Positions 33,714 through 45,111 of a stretch of DNA of 64,000 nucleotides are shown here, piece by piece. The notes beneath the pieces are model-generated. The model worked only from the letters and a program-made list of their open reading frames with translations. It was not told the DNA's origin and did no database searches. The number at the start of each line of letters is the position of its first letter. Position 1 is the stretch's first letter. The stretch comes from Helianthus annuus. Taxonomy: Eukaryota > Streptophyta > Magnoliopsida > Asterales > Asteraceae. The position numbers were made by a program, and so were the translations under genes. The stretch is taken from positions 141,266,827-141,330,826 of the forward strand of contig NC_035439.2 of assembly GCF_002127325.2 (NCBI RefSeq), given 5' to 3'.

Positions 33714-34385
33714 TTTATGAACAAAACGGGTATGATATCGGGTCGGGAGTCCACAGTTTAGGACCACCACATCCCTATCAAATTAAAGCCGCTTATTTCT
33801 TTCTTCATAACTCGTGGTAACTAACCATTGGTCCATGCACCCATCACAAATCAAACTATACATGTCGATATCACCACCATAAAGATTTTGTTTCCCCATC
33901 AACGTCTCAGATTCCATCTTCAACTTCATATTTCTACGTCATAACGACTTGTATATAGCTTCCTGTGATAGTGACGGGATGCTGCCCGTCCCCACAAGTA
34001 TAATAATATCCCAACTTCAACACCGTCAACTAGCGGTGGAGGTCAAGGAAGACGGCATCGAATGGAGATACAACAGCCTAAACTCATCACCACTGCTGCC
34101 TCAAGCATAATTTCTCTACCGGAAAACAATAGAAAGCGACGAAAAGTCGAAACTAGTATATAAAAACCGCACGAAAACGAAGTACAACCATGTTGTACAT
34201 CAAAGAGTTTTCGAGATGATGTTTTGGAGAAGGAGAGTTCCAAATTCGGTTTGAATGTTGTGTGTGGAAGGAGGAGGGATCTAGAAGATGTTGTTTCGGT
34301 AAAACCGTCGTTTTGTAAAACGAATGCTTCGATTTACTTTGATCTACACTTTTATGGTGTGTTCGACGGCCATGGCTGCTCTCAT
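33714..34385 (+). pseudogene. PP2C relic A1: promoter and exon 1 only
   Basis: Promoter-like sequence (33,740-34,062) precedes an exon 1 of type A from ATG 34,063 (MEIQQPKLITTAASSIISL). A stop codon (TATATAA) breaks the frame about 34 codons in. The later part keeps [29 protein letters not shown] and [12 protein letters not shown] up to the donor CTCAT/GTAAC at 34,385. Exons 2-4 are gone; intron 1 is fused within about 50 bases to block X (TGTTGTTTGCGC). Confidence 0.85.
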
Positions 34386-34477
34386 GTAACATCCAAAACC
34401 ATTATATATATTATTGTTTTACTCTATAATGTTGTTTGCGCTTGGATATGTTGTCAAAGATTTGATAAGTTGGTAAC

Positions 34478-34900
34478 CACACCACTGGTAGAAAAGCTAA
34501 AACTTCTTACACCAGTTTTCGTAGGAAATGCGTCATAAAACTGGTTTTCCTACGCATTTATGACAAACACCTGATGTAGGAAAACACCTGGTAGGAAACT
34601 TCGTTTTCAACGCATTTCCGACGCAACTTCCTACACATTTCCTACAAAACTACTACGTCGCAAATTGCTACGAATCTCTTACAATATATTTAATTATTAG
34701 CTTTTAGGATTTATTTTTTTTATCTACACATTTCAAAAAAAAAAAAAAACAAAAGTAACAAATTTTAATGCAACATTATTTGTAACCAAGTTCCGACAAA
34801 TAAATTAGAAGTATTGTTACAAATTTCCGACACAAAAAACAAAAATTAAAAATAAAAATCACATACTTTTGTAACTGTTTTCCGAGTATTTTCACATTGT
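34478..34900. mobile_element. CACTA-like end fragment, copy 1
   Basis: Begins CACTGGTAGAAAAGC where sisters read CACTACTAGAAAATC (42,752), the usual CACTA terminus. It is followed by clustered TTTCCTACGCA and GTAGGAAA words, like subterminal transposase-binding repeats. The matching right terminus is missing. The empty site is seen in blocks X at 30,616 and 61,019. Sisters: 38,831-39,229 and 42,746-43,135. Confidence 0.6.
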
Positions 34901-35097
34901 AATAAAGCTAAAATCTTGTCAAAATAAAAGGTTCCTACTATTTTCACACCTCAAAAGATATTATTTTTACACTCCAACACCTATACGACCGGTATTGAGT
35001 TGTACAAGTCGTATGGGAGAATGTTGTACAAAAAATGATAGAGAATGTTTTTTATCTCCTTTAATACGATCCGTATAACATTACATGACCCGTATAG

Positions 35098-35338
35098 TAG
35101 GGATGAGCATTTGGTACTGGGTATCGATACCATACCGGTACCGGGACCGAATTTCCCGTACCTACTTTTTGGCATTTTCGGTATCGGTACCGGTAAAATA
35201 CCAAATTTTACCTTCAAATACCGGTACCGTACCGTACAGAATATATCGGTACCGGTACCCAGTTTTGACGGTTTTCGGTATCGGTATTTTCTGTACTGGT
35301 ACCGGTTCAGTACGGTACCAGTACCACGCTCATCCCTA
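35098..35338. mobile_element. GGTACC-rich hAT-like MITE, copy 1
   Basis: Termini TAGGGATGAGC and GCTCATCCCTA, with the 8-bp duplication CCGTATAG on both sides (35,090-35,097 and 35,339-35,346). The interior is saturated with GGTACCGGTACC-like words. Sister blocks at 30.8 and 61.2 kb lack it. Confidence 0.88.
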
Positions 35339-35582
35339 CCGTATAGAATGTTATACAACTCAACTCCATATAATGTTATACGACCCATATAATGTTATAT
35401 GACCCGTGTAGAATATTATACGACCCAATATTTTATCCATATATATTAGTCGTATAGCATTAGAAGAGCCATATAACATAATAAGACCTTGTATTTTTCT
35501 GATTAAAATATTATATACGAGTTGTATAACCTTATACAACCATTATAAAGAGTATGAAAAAGGATTTAAGGATCTCCTTTTA

Positions 35583-36067
35583 GAGCATTCACATCCATTA
35601 GACCAAATTGTGTGAGTGAAGTTTTTATAATATAAAGAGTATAAAAAGTGGTTATGAGTGGAGGAGAGAGAAAAAATAATGATAAATATATTAAAAAATA
35701 TTATTTAATTGAAAATGAGATAGAAAATGTATAATAGAACCTCTAAAATTTAATACTCGATAAATTAATAACCTCGATAAAATTAATAATTTGTCCGGTC
35801 CCAACTTGAGATCAGTACAAAATTGGAACCCAATCGATAAAATAATAAGATAATATTTTTTTTAAATCCCAAGGTAAATATGTTGGTCCTAGCGAAACTA
35901 TAAATAAATAACTACTAAAATAATCCAAAATTCTAGGATCATTTAGTAAAAAATAAAAAATGAATCTATAGTCAGTTTTTTTTTTGGGGGGGGGGGGGGG
36001 ACTTCAAACCTATGTACATTGAACTTGACAAGTTCATTAATGTGTGAATGTACATGGGAATTTTGAA
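35583..36067. mobile_element. GAGCATTCACAT MITE with truncated Emigrant-like MITE
   Basis: Starts GAGCATTCACATCCATTAG after TTA. From about 35,734 it holds the left half of a pogo-type MITE (AGAACCTCT then ATACTCGATAAATTAATAA). The element breaks off near 36,067 directly into PP2C promoter sequence, so both right ends are deleted. A G-run lies at 35,985-36,000. Confidence 0.7.
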
Positions 36068-36841
36068 CGATAGATTTTGATGTAATCTTTCTTCATTCAT
36101 CATGGTTTCAAATCATCCAATATCTGGCCGGGAGTCCATAGTTTAGGAGCACCAAATCCCTATCAAATAAAAGCCGCTTATTTCTTTTTTTTTCACAACT
36201 CATGGTAACTTCCTATTGGTCCACGTACCAATCAAAAATCAAACTATACACGTGGACCCTTACGATATTACCACCATAAAGATTTTATTTCCCCATCAAC
36301 GGCTCAGATTCCATCTTCAACTTCATATTTCTAGTCATAACGACTGTACATCTTTGATGCAGTAGCTTCCCGTGATAGTGACGGGCAACTGCTTGTCCCC
36401 ACAACTCTTCTAGCAAGTATAATAATATGCCCTCTTCTCCATCTCCTTAAGTGTTTTATTTCTGATCTCATCTTCTCCTCATACCGCTTTCACCTTACAA
36501 TTTTATTGAATAAAAACTTCAAAAGTTTGTGAAAATAATCGATAGATTTATCAATGGTAGGCATGTGCTGTGGTGAGACGACGTCGTATAGAGATTCAAC
36601 ATCGTCAAATAGCGAGCCTAGCGGTGGTGGTCAAGGAAGACGACGTCGTATGGAGATACAACAGCTTAAACTCATCGCCACTGCTGCCTCAAGTACAAAG
36701 TCGGAGCAAGTCGGTTGTTCTACAACAACCGTAACTACATCCAAGAGTTTTCGAGATGATGTTTTGGAAAAGGAGAGTTCCATTTCCAAATTTGGTTAGA
36801 CTGTTGTGTGTGGAAGGAGGGATCTAGAAGATGCTAGTTCG
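36068..36841 (+). pseudogene. PP2C relic B1: promoter and 5' part of exon 1
   Basis: Promoter with G-box CACGTG at 36,249-36,254, then type B exon 1 from ATG 36,554 ([33 protein letters not shown]). An early stop follows SSISKFG, after which homology continues to GATCTAGAAGATGCTAG. At 36,841 it switches into an Emigrant-like MITE at a shared GTAnAACC word. The catalytic core is lost. Confidence 0.85.
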
Positions 36842-37367
36842 GTAGAACCTCTATAATTTAATACTCGATAAATTAATAACCTCGTAAAATTAATAATTTG
36901 TCCGGTCCCAAATTAGTATCAGTAGAGAATTAAAGAATTGGACCCCAATCGATAAAATAATAAGATAATATATATGTTTTGAAATCCCACTGTAAATATG
37001 TTGGTCCGAGCGAAACTATAAATTAATAATTACTAAAATATTCCAAAATTCTAGGATTATTTAGTAAAAATTGAATCTATAGTCACTTATTTTATTTTTG
37101 TGAACCTCAAATCTATGTGAACTTGACAAGTTCATTAATGTGTGAATGTACATGGGAATTTTGAAGGTCCTTGTTTCTGTTTTATTCAAATAGGTTAAGT
37201 GAGCGGACATAGAAATTTTGAAGATCGATGCATTAATTTGAGAGTTGCTCACGAATATAAGCCAACTCTTTAAATTAATAATTTATTAATTTATTGATAT
37301 AATAATATGTTGCTAAATTAATAAAATATCCTGGTCTCAATATCATTAGTTTATAGAGATTTTACTG
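36842..37367. mobile_element. Emigrant-like (pogo) MITE, copy 2
   Basis: Left end GTAGAACCTCTATAA lacks only the first bases; the right end TTATAGAGATTTTACTG is followed by TA. The termini match the Emigrant/Lemi1 type (CAGTAAAACCTCTATAA) with TA target. A further copy, truncated at left, is at 37,526-37,928. Confidence 0.75.
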
Positions 37368-37518
37368 TAGTGTATTTTAGTGTGAAAAAATGATGGAATG
37401 GATGTGAATGTTCTTATCAAAGGCTTCCACTATTTCATGTACAAAGTTAAATGGGATCAAAACGTTAGATTTTTATGTAATTTTTCTTCATTCATTGTAT
37501 CTCACATGGTTTCAAATC

Positions 37519-38080
37519 ATTCAAAATAAGATAATAACTTTTTTGAAATCCCACTATAAATATGTTGGTCCCAGCGAAACTATAAATTAATAATTACTAA
37601 AATATTACAAAATTCTAGGATTATTTGTAAAAATTGAATCTATAGTCACTTATTTTATTTTTGTGAACTTCAAATCTATGTGAACTTGACAAGTTCATTA
37701 ATGTGTGAATGTACATGGGAATTTTGAAGGCCCTTTTTTCTGTTTTATTCAAATAGGTTAAATGAGCGGACATGGAAATTTTGAAGGTCGATGCATTAAT
37801 TTGAGAGTTGCTCACGAATATAAGCCAACTCTTTAAATTAATAATTTATTAATTTATTGATAATAATATGTCGCTAAATTAATAAAATATCCCGGTCCCA
37901 ATATTATTAATTTATAGAGATTTTACTGTAGTGTATTTTAGTGTGAAAAAATGATGGAATGGATGTGAATACTCTTATCAAAGTCTTCCACTATTTCATG
38001 TACAAAGTTAAATGGGATCAAAACGTTAGATTTTTATGTAATCTTTCTTCATTCATTGTATCTCACATTGTTTCAAATCA
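37519..38080. repeat. Tandem duplication of about 560 bases
   Basis: The block from the MITE interior (36,960) through the GGATGTGAATG end and promoter start (37,518) is repeated at 37,519-38,080 with a few percent change. This is why two copies of GGATGTGAAT (37,399 and 37,963) and of the MITE right half are seen. Confidence 0.8.
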
Positions 38081-38735
38081 TCCAATATCTGGTCGGGAGT
38101 CCACGGTTTAGGAGTACCACATCCATATCAAATAAAAGCCGCTTATTTCTTTTTTTCACAACTCGTGGTAACTTCCCATTGGTCCACGTACCCATCACAA
38201 ATAAAACTATACACGTGTACCCTTACGATATCATCACCATAAAATATTTTATTTCCCGGCTCAGATTCCATCTTCAACTTCAGATTTCTACGTCATAATG
38301 ACTGTACATCTCTAATGCAGCAGCTTCCCGTGATAGTGACGGGCAGCTGCCCGTCCCCACAAGTATAATAATATCCTTTCTTCAACACCGTCAACTAGCG
38401 GTGGTGGTCAAGGAAGACGAGGTCGTATGGAGATACAACAGCTTAAACTCATCGCCACTGCTGCCTCAAGTATAATTTATCTACCGGAAAACAATAGAAA
38501 GCGACAAAAAGTTGAAACTAGTATATCAAAACCGCACGAAAACTAGTATATCAAAGAGTTTTCGAGATGACGTTTTGGAGAAGGAGAGTTCCAGATTCGG
38601 TTTAACTGTTGGATGTGGAATGAGGAGGGATCTAGAAGATGTTGTTTCGGTAAACCGTCGTTTTGTAAAACGAATGCTTCGATTTGCTCTGATCTACACA
38701 TGTACGGTGTGTTCGACGACCATGGCTCCTCTCAT
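38081..38735 (+). pseudogene. PP2C relic A2: promoter and exon 1
   Basis: Promoter with CACGTG (38,212-38,217) and the perfect 18-bp palindrome at 38,338-38,355. Type A exon 1 starts at ATG 38,427 and ends at the donor CTCAT/GTAAC, 38,735. The frame is broken, and the catalytic loop reads FDDHGSSH instead of FDGHGCSH. Intron 1 runs into block X and a CACTA fragment, as in A1. Confidence 0.85.
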
Positions 38736-38830
38736 GTAACATCCAAAACCATTATATATATATTATTGTTTTACTTTATAATGTTGTTTGCGCTTGGATA
38801 TATTGTCGAAGATTTGACAAGTTGGTAACC

Positions 38831-39229
38831 ACACAACTACTAGAAAATCTGAAAGTTTTTACACCATTTTTCATAGGAAATGCGTCATAAAACTGGTTTT
38901 CCTACGCATTTATAACAAACGCCTGATGTAGGAAAACACCTCGTTGGAAACTTTGTTTTCAACGCATTTCCTACGCAACTTCCTACACATTTCCTACAAA
39001 ACTATTACGTCGCAAATTGCTACGAATCTCCTACAATATATTTAATTATTAGCTTTTAGGAGTTTTTTTAGCTACACATTTCCGAAAAAAACAAAAAAGT
39101 AACAAATTTTAATGTGACCCACTTCCAAAAAATAAATTAGAAGTGTTGTTACAGATTTCCGACACAAAAAACAAAAATTAAAAACAAAACTCACATAATT
39201 TTTTAACAGTTTTCCGAGTATTTTCACAT
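38831..39229. mobile_element. CACTA-like end fragment, copy 2
   Basis: Starts ACAACTACTAGAAAATC with the same TTCCTACGCATTT-type subterminal words as the fragment at 34,478. Right end not matched. Confidence 0.6.
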
Positions 39230-39942
39230 TGTAATAAAGCTAAAATTTTGTCATAGTAAAAGGTTCCTACTGTTTTCACACCTCAAAAAATATTATTTTT
39301 ACACCCCTACACCTATATGACCCGTATAAATTTGTACAAGTCGTATGGGAGAATGTTGCACAAAAAATATCAGAATGTTTTTTGTCTCAATCTATACGGG
39401 CCGTATAACATTATACGACCCGTATAGTAGGGATGAGCTTTTGTTACTGTGTACCGCTACCGTACCGGTACCGAATTTTTTCGGTACCGGTACCGATACT
39501 GATTTTTTTTCGTACCGGTACCCACTTTTTGGCATTTTCGTATCGGTACCGGTTCGGTACGGTACCGGTAAAATACCGAATTTTACCTTCAAATGCCATT
39601 ACCGTACCGGTACCATATCGGACTAAATATATCGGTAACGGTACCAATTTTTGATGAATTTCGGTATCTGTATTTTTGGTACCGGTTCAGTACAGTACCG
39701 GTACCACCCCATCCCTACCGTATAGAATGCTATACGCCTCAACCCCATATAATGTTATATGACCCGTGTAAATTATTATACGACCCAATATTTTGTCTAT
39801 CTATATTAGCCGTATAGCATTTGAAGGTCGTATAACATTGTACGACCTAATATTTTTCTGATTAAAATATTATATACGAGCTGTATAATCTTATACAACC
39901 TGTATAAAGAGTATGAAAAAAGGATTTTAGGATCTCCTTTTA
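39230..39942. repeat. Palindromic block with GGTACC MITE, copy 2
   Basis: The ATACGACCCGTATAG block again, with the GGTACC-rich MITE at 39,428-39,717 in the same CCGTATAG site as at 35,098. The MITE was therefore present before the unit was duplicated. Confidence 0.85.
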
Positions 39943-40737
39943 GAGCATTCACATCCATTCCACCAAATTGTGTGAATGAAGTTTTTATAATATAAAGATT
40001 ATAAAAAGTGGTTGTGAGTTGATAAGAGAACTAAATGTTATTGTTCATCTGTGTATTTGAGAGGACATTGTTCATCCCCTATAATTCTTTTTAATATATT
40101 TTGGTAGTGGTTGTGACTTTTGAGTGGAAAAGAGATAAAAGGTAATGATAAATGTATAAAAAATATTATTTAATTGAAAAGGATATAGAAAATGTACAGT
40201 AGAACCTCTATAATTTAATACTCGATAAATTAATAACCTCGATAAAATTAATAATTTGTCCGGTCCTAACTTGGGGCCGGTACAAATTTGGACCCCAATC
40301 GATAAAATGATAAGATAATGGTTTTTTTTTTGAAATCCCAATGTAAATATATTGGTACCATCGAAACTATAAATTAATAATTACTAAAATATTACAAAAT
40401 TCTAGAATTATTTAGTAAAAAATAATCTATAGTCACTTGTTTTTTTGTGAACTTGTGTAAATGTACATGAGAATTTTGAAGGTTCTTATTTCTGTTTTAT
40501 TAAAATAGGTAAAGTGAACGAACATGGACATTTTGAAGGTGAATGCATTAACTTGAGAGTTGCTCACGAATATAAGCCAACTTTTTAAATTAAAAATTTA
40601 TTAATTTCTCGATATAATAATATCTCACTAAACTAATAAAATATCCCGGTCCTAGTATTATTAATTTATAGAGATTTTATTGTAGTGTATTTTGGTATAA
40701 TTTAGTGTGAAAAATGGTTGAATGGATGTGAATGCTG
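39943..40737. mobile_element. GAGCATTCACAT MITE containing a full Emigrant-like MITE
   Basis: Outer element between TTA repeats (39,940-39,942 and 40,738-40,740). The inner one is at 40,197-40,682 between TA dinucleotides, with ends CAGTAGAACCTCTATAA and the complement of CAATAAAATCTCTATAA. Non-coding. Confidence 0.82.
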
Positions 40738-42071
40738 TTATCAAAGGCTTCCACTATTTAATGTACAAATTTGGATGGGATCAAAACGTTAGATTTTTAT
40801 GTAATCTTTCTTCATTTATTGTATCTCATATGGTTTCAAATCATCCAATATCCGGTTGGGAGTCCACAGTTTTGGAGCACCACATCCCTATCAAATAAAA
40901 GCCGCTTATTTCTTTTTTTACAACTTGTGGTAACTTCTCATTGGTCCACATACCCATCACAAATCAAACTATACACGTGTACCCTTACGATATCACCACC
41001 ATAAAATATTTTTTTCCCCATCAACGGCTCAGATTCCATCTTCAAATTCAGATTTCTTGTCATAACGACTGTACATATCTGATGCTGTAGCTTCCCAAGA
41101 TAGTGAGGGCAGCTGCCCATCCCCAGAACTCTTCTAGCAAGTATAATAATATCCCCTCTTCTCCATCTCCTTAAGTATTTTATTTATGATCTCATCTTCT
41201 CCTCGACCGCTTTCACCTTACAATTTTATTGAATAAAAACTTCAAAAGTTTGTGAAAATAATCGATAGATTTATCAATGGCAGGCATGTGTTGTGGTGAG
41301 ACGACGTCATATAGAGATTCAACACCGTCAACTACCGAGCCTAGCGGTGGTGGTCGAGGAAGACGACGTCGTATGGCGATACAACAGCTTAAAAGCATCG
41401 CCACTACTGCCTCAAGTACAAAGACGGGGCAAGTCGGTTGTTCTACAGCAACCGTAACTACATCAAAGAGTTTTCGAGATGATGTTTTGGAGAAGGAGAG
41501 TTCCAGATTCGGTTTGACTATTGTGTGTGGAAGAAGGAGGGATCTAGAAGATGCTGTTTCGGTAAAACCGTCGTTTTGTAAAATGATTTGCTCTGATCTA
41601 CACTTTTACGGTGTATTCGATGGCCATGGCTGCTCTCATGTAACATCCAAAACCATTATATAATATTTAAACTATTGTTTTACTCCTTAGCGGCTATATG
41701 CTGAATTACTTATGTTAGGTGGCGACGAAGTGCAAAGACCGGATGCACGAGATAGTAAAAGAGGAAGTTGAGAATTGTGAGGACTGGAAAGAGATGATGA
41801 TGAAGAGTTTTGCACGGATGGATAAGGATGTCAGTGAATGGAGCAAGTGTGCATCATCTTGCTCAGATTGTAGATGCCAGCTTCAAACACCACAGTCTAA
41901 TGCTGTTGGATCTACTGCGGTTGTTGCGATTATGGCTCCGGATAAGATTGTTGTTTCTAACTGTGGTGATTCGCGTGCTGTGTCGGAATGGTGTTGCGAT
42001 TCCGTTATCCACAGACCATAAGGTACTGTTTGTTATTCGTATGGATTTTGATCTCGGATAACTTTCAGTTG
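40738..42071 (+). pseudogene. PP2C pseudogene B2: exons 1-2
   Basis: Promoter 40,750-41,276 with CACGTG (40,974-40,979). Exon 1 (41,277-41,639) encodes the same 121 residues as the intact gene at 45,628. Exon 2 starts at 41,719 ([13 protein letters not shown]) and is good through [12 protein letters not shown] 5-base deletion near 41,982 (GTGCTTTGTCGG reduced to GTGTCGG) then destroys the frame. About 50 bases into intron 2 the sequence jumps at a shared GGT to the promoter of the next copy (42,072). Exons 3-4 are missing. Confidence 0.9.
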
Positions 42072-42655
42072 GTAACATCCCATTGGTCCCCGTACCCATC
42101 ACAAATCAAACTATACACGTGTACCCTTACGATATCACCACCATAAAAGATTTTATTTCCCCATCAACGGCTCAGATTCCATCTCCAACTTTAGATTTCT
42201 ACGTCATAACGACTGTACATTTCTGATACACCAGCTTCCCGTGATAGTGACGGGCAGCTGCCCGTCTCCGAAAGTATAATAATATCCACTCTTCAACACC
42301 ATCAACTAGCGGTGGTGTTCAAGGAAGACGACGTCGCATGGAGATACAACAGCTTAAACTCATCGCCATTACTGCCTCAAGCATAATTTCTCTACTAGAA
42401 AACAACAGAAAGCGACGAAAAGTCGAAACTGGTATATCAAAATGCACGAAAACGAGGTACAACCATGTTTTACATCAAAGAGTTTTCGAGATGATGTGTT
42501 GGAGAAGGAGAGTTCCGGATTCTGTTTAACTGTTGTGTGGAAGGAGGAGGGATCTAGAAGATGTTTCGGTAAAACCGCCGTTTTGTAAAATGAATGCTTC
42601 GATTTGCTCTAATCTACACTTTTACGGTGTGTTCGACGGCCATGGCTGCTCTCAT
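42072..42655 (+). pseudogene. PP2C relic A3: promoter and exon 1
   Basis: Short promoter with CACGTG (42,116-42,121) and the perfect palindrome GACGGGCAGCTGCCCGTC (42,249-42,266). Exon 1 from ATG 42,338 is frameshifted: the N-terminal frame stops after DSV, and [16 protein letters not shown] is read in another frame with one codon missing. FDGHGCSH and the donor at 42,655 survive. Exons 2-4 are replaced by block X. Confidence 0.85.
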
Positions 42656-42745
42656 GTAACATCCAAAACCATTATATATATTATTGTTTTACTCTATAAT
42701 GTTGTTTGCGCTTGGATATATTGTCGAAGAGTTGGTAACCACACC

Positions 42746-43855
42746 ACTACTAGAAAATCAGAAAGTTCTTACACCATTTTTCATGCGTCATAAAACTGGC
42801 TTTCCTACGCATTTATGACAAACACCTGATGTAGGAAAACACGTTGTAGGAAACTTCGTTTTCAACGCATTTCCTACGCAACTTCCTACACATTTCCTAC
42901 AAAACTACTACGTCGCAAATTGCTACGAATCTCCTACAATATATTTAATTATTAGCTTTTAGGATTTATTTTTTTAGCTACACATTTCTAGAAAAAAAAA
43001 CTAAAAAGTAACAAATTTTAATTCAACATTATTTGTGACCCACTTCCGACAAATAAATTAGAAGTGTTGTTACAAATTTCCGACACAAAAAACAAAAATC
43101 ACATAATTTTGTAACAGTTTCCGAGTATTTTCACATTGTAATAAAGCTAAAATCTTTTCATAATAAAAGGTTCCTACTATTTTCACACCTCAAAAAATAT
43201 TATTTTTACACCCCTGCACCTATACGACCCGATAGAGTTATACAAGTCGTATGGGAGAATGTTGCACAAAAAATGTCAAAATGTTTTTTTGTCTCCATCT
43301 ATACGAGTCGTATAACATTATACGACCGTTATAGTAGGGATGAACATTTGGTATTGGGAACCGATACCGTACCAGTACCAGTACCGAATTTCGCGTACTG
43401 AATTTTTTCGGTACCAGTACCGGTACCCACCTTTTGGCATTTTCGTATCGGTACCGGTTCGGTACGGTACCGGTAAAATACCGAACTTTACCTTCAAATA
43501 CCGTTATCGTACCGGTCCCGTACCAATACCGGTACCGTACTGTACCGTACCAAATATATCGCTGTCGGCATTTTCGGTACCGGTACCACGCTCATCCCTA
43601 TCGTATAGAATGCTATACGACTTAACCCCATATAATGTTATACGATCAATATAATGTTATATGACCCGTGTAGAATATTATACGACCCAATATTTTATCT
43701 ATCTATATTAGCCGTATAGTATTAGAAGAGCCGTATAACATTGTACGACCTAATATTTTTCTGATTAAAATACTATATACGAGCTGTATAACCTTATACA
43801 ACCTGTATAAAGAGTATGAAAAAAGGATTTAAGGATATCCTTTTAGAGCATTCAC
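42746..43855. repeat. CACTA fragment, palindromic block and GGTACC MITE, copy 3
   Basis: CACTACTAGAAAATCAG at 42,752 opens the CACTA-like fragment (to about 43,135). The ATACGACC palindromic block follows, with the GGTACC MITE at 43,335-43,600. The order is the same as at 34.5-35.6 kb and 38.8-39.9 kb. Confidence 0.82.
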
Positions 43856-44670
43856 ATCCATTCCACCAAATTGTGTGAGTGGAGTTTTTATAATATTAAG
43901 AGTATAAAAAGCGGTTGTGAGTGGATAAGAGAGAAAATGTTATTGTTCATCTGTATATTTGAGAGGATACTGGTCACACTCTATAATTTTTTTAATATAT
44001 TTTGGTAGTGGTTGTGAGTGGAGGAGAGATAAAAGGTAAGATAAATGTATAAAAATATTATTTAATTGAAAAGGAGATAGAAAATGTACAGTAAAACCTC
44101 TATAATTTAATACTCGATAAATTAATAAACTCGATAAAATTAATAATCTGTCCGGTCCCAACTTGGGATCAGTACAAAATTGGACCCCAATCGATAAAAT
44201 AATAAGCTAATAATTTTTTTGAAATCCCAATGTAAATATGTTGGTCCCAACGAAACTATAAATTAATAATTACTAAAATATTCCAAAATTTTAGGATTAT
44301 TTAATAAAAAAATGAATCTATAGTTAATTGTTTTTTTGTGAACTTCAAATCTATGTATACTGAACTTGACAAGTTTATTAATGTGTGAATGCACATGAGA
44401 ATTTTGAAGGTCCTTATTTCTGTTTTATTCAAATAGGTAAAGTGAACGGACATGGAAACTTTGAAGGTCGATGCATTAATTTGAGAGTTGCTCACGAATA
44501 TAAGCTAACTCTTTAAATTAATAATTTATTTATTTATTTGTTGATATAATAATATCTCGCTAAATTAATAAAATATCCTGGTCCCAATATTATTAATTTA
44601 TAGAGATTTTACTGTATTGTATTTTAGTGTAATTTAGTGCGAAAAAATGGTGGAATAGATGTGAATGCTT
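43856..44670. mobile_element. GAGCATTCACAT MITE with Emigrant-like MITE, copy 3
   Basis: Outer ends GAGCATTCACATCCATTCC and the decayed GTGAATGCTTG. The inner pogo-type MITE is at 44,089-44,614, with CAGTAAAACCTCTATAA at the left, complement at the right, and TA on both sides. Confidence 0.8.
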
Positions 44671-44696
44671 GTATCAAAGGCTTCCACTATTTCATG

Positions 44697-45103
44697 CATG
44701 GTTGCAAAAGTCGCTAGGCGCTCCCTAGTCGGTCGACCGGGGAGTTGAGAGTACTCGGCCTAGGCGGAGAGTACACGGGGAGTACTCGAACATGCCAAAT
44801 TATAAAGAAATTAGTTTTCGGGAATTAAATATATGTCAAATAACATAAATTTACTATATTTATAACAAAATACGTGAAATTGATATTCATTCTTTATTAT
44901 GATAGGCATAGAAATTATGTTTTATTTTATTTTAAGTTAAACTCGGCCTAAGTTGACTTACTAGATCCGATTTTGGCCGATGTTGACCGCATTTGATCGA
45001 TTCCGAGTAATTAGTCGGAGTTGAAGAAAGTCGCCTCGGCAACCTACCTTGTAGCGACTACTCGGGAAGTACTCGGCCTTGGAGACCTTGTTTTACGCCC
45101 ATG
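44697..45103. mobile_element. hAT-type MITE in the B3 promoter
   Basis: 407 bases between perfect ATTTCATG repeats (44,689-44,696 and 45,104-45,111). The termini CATGGTTGCAAAAG and the complement of CATGGGCGTAAAAC are hAT-like. Sister units read CTATTTCATGTACAAA without it. The interior repeats GAGTACTCGG words. It lies about 520 bases upstream of the intact PP2C start codon. Confidence 0.92.
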
Positions 45104-45111
45104 ATTTCATG

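Noticed and set aside
34981..35402. Tyr/Arg/Pro-rich frames on both strands (also at 39,345 and 43,340)
   Set aside because: They arise from the GGTACC palindromic MITE, open in several frames on both strands.
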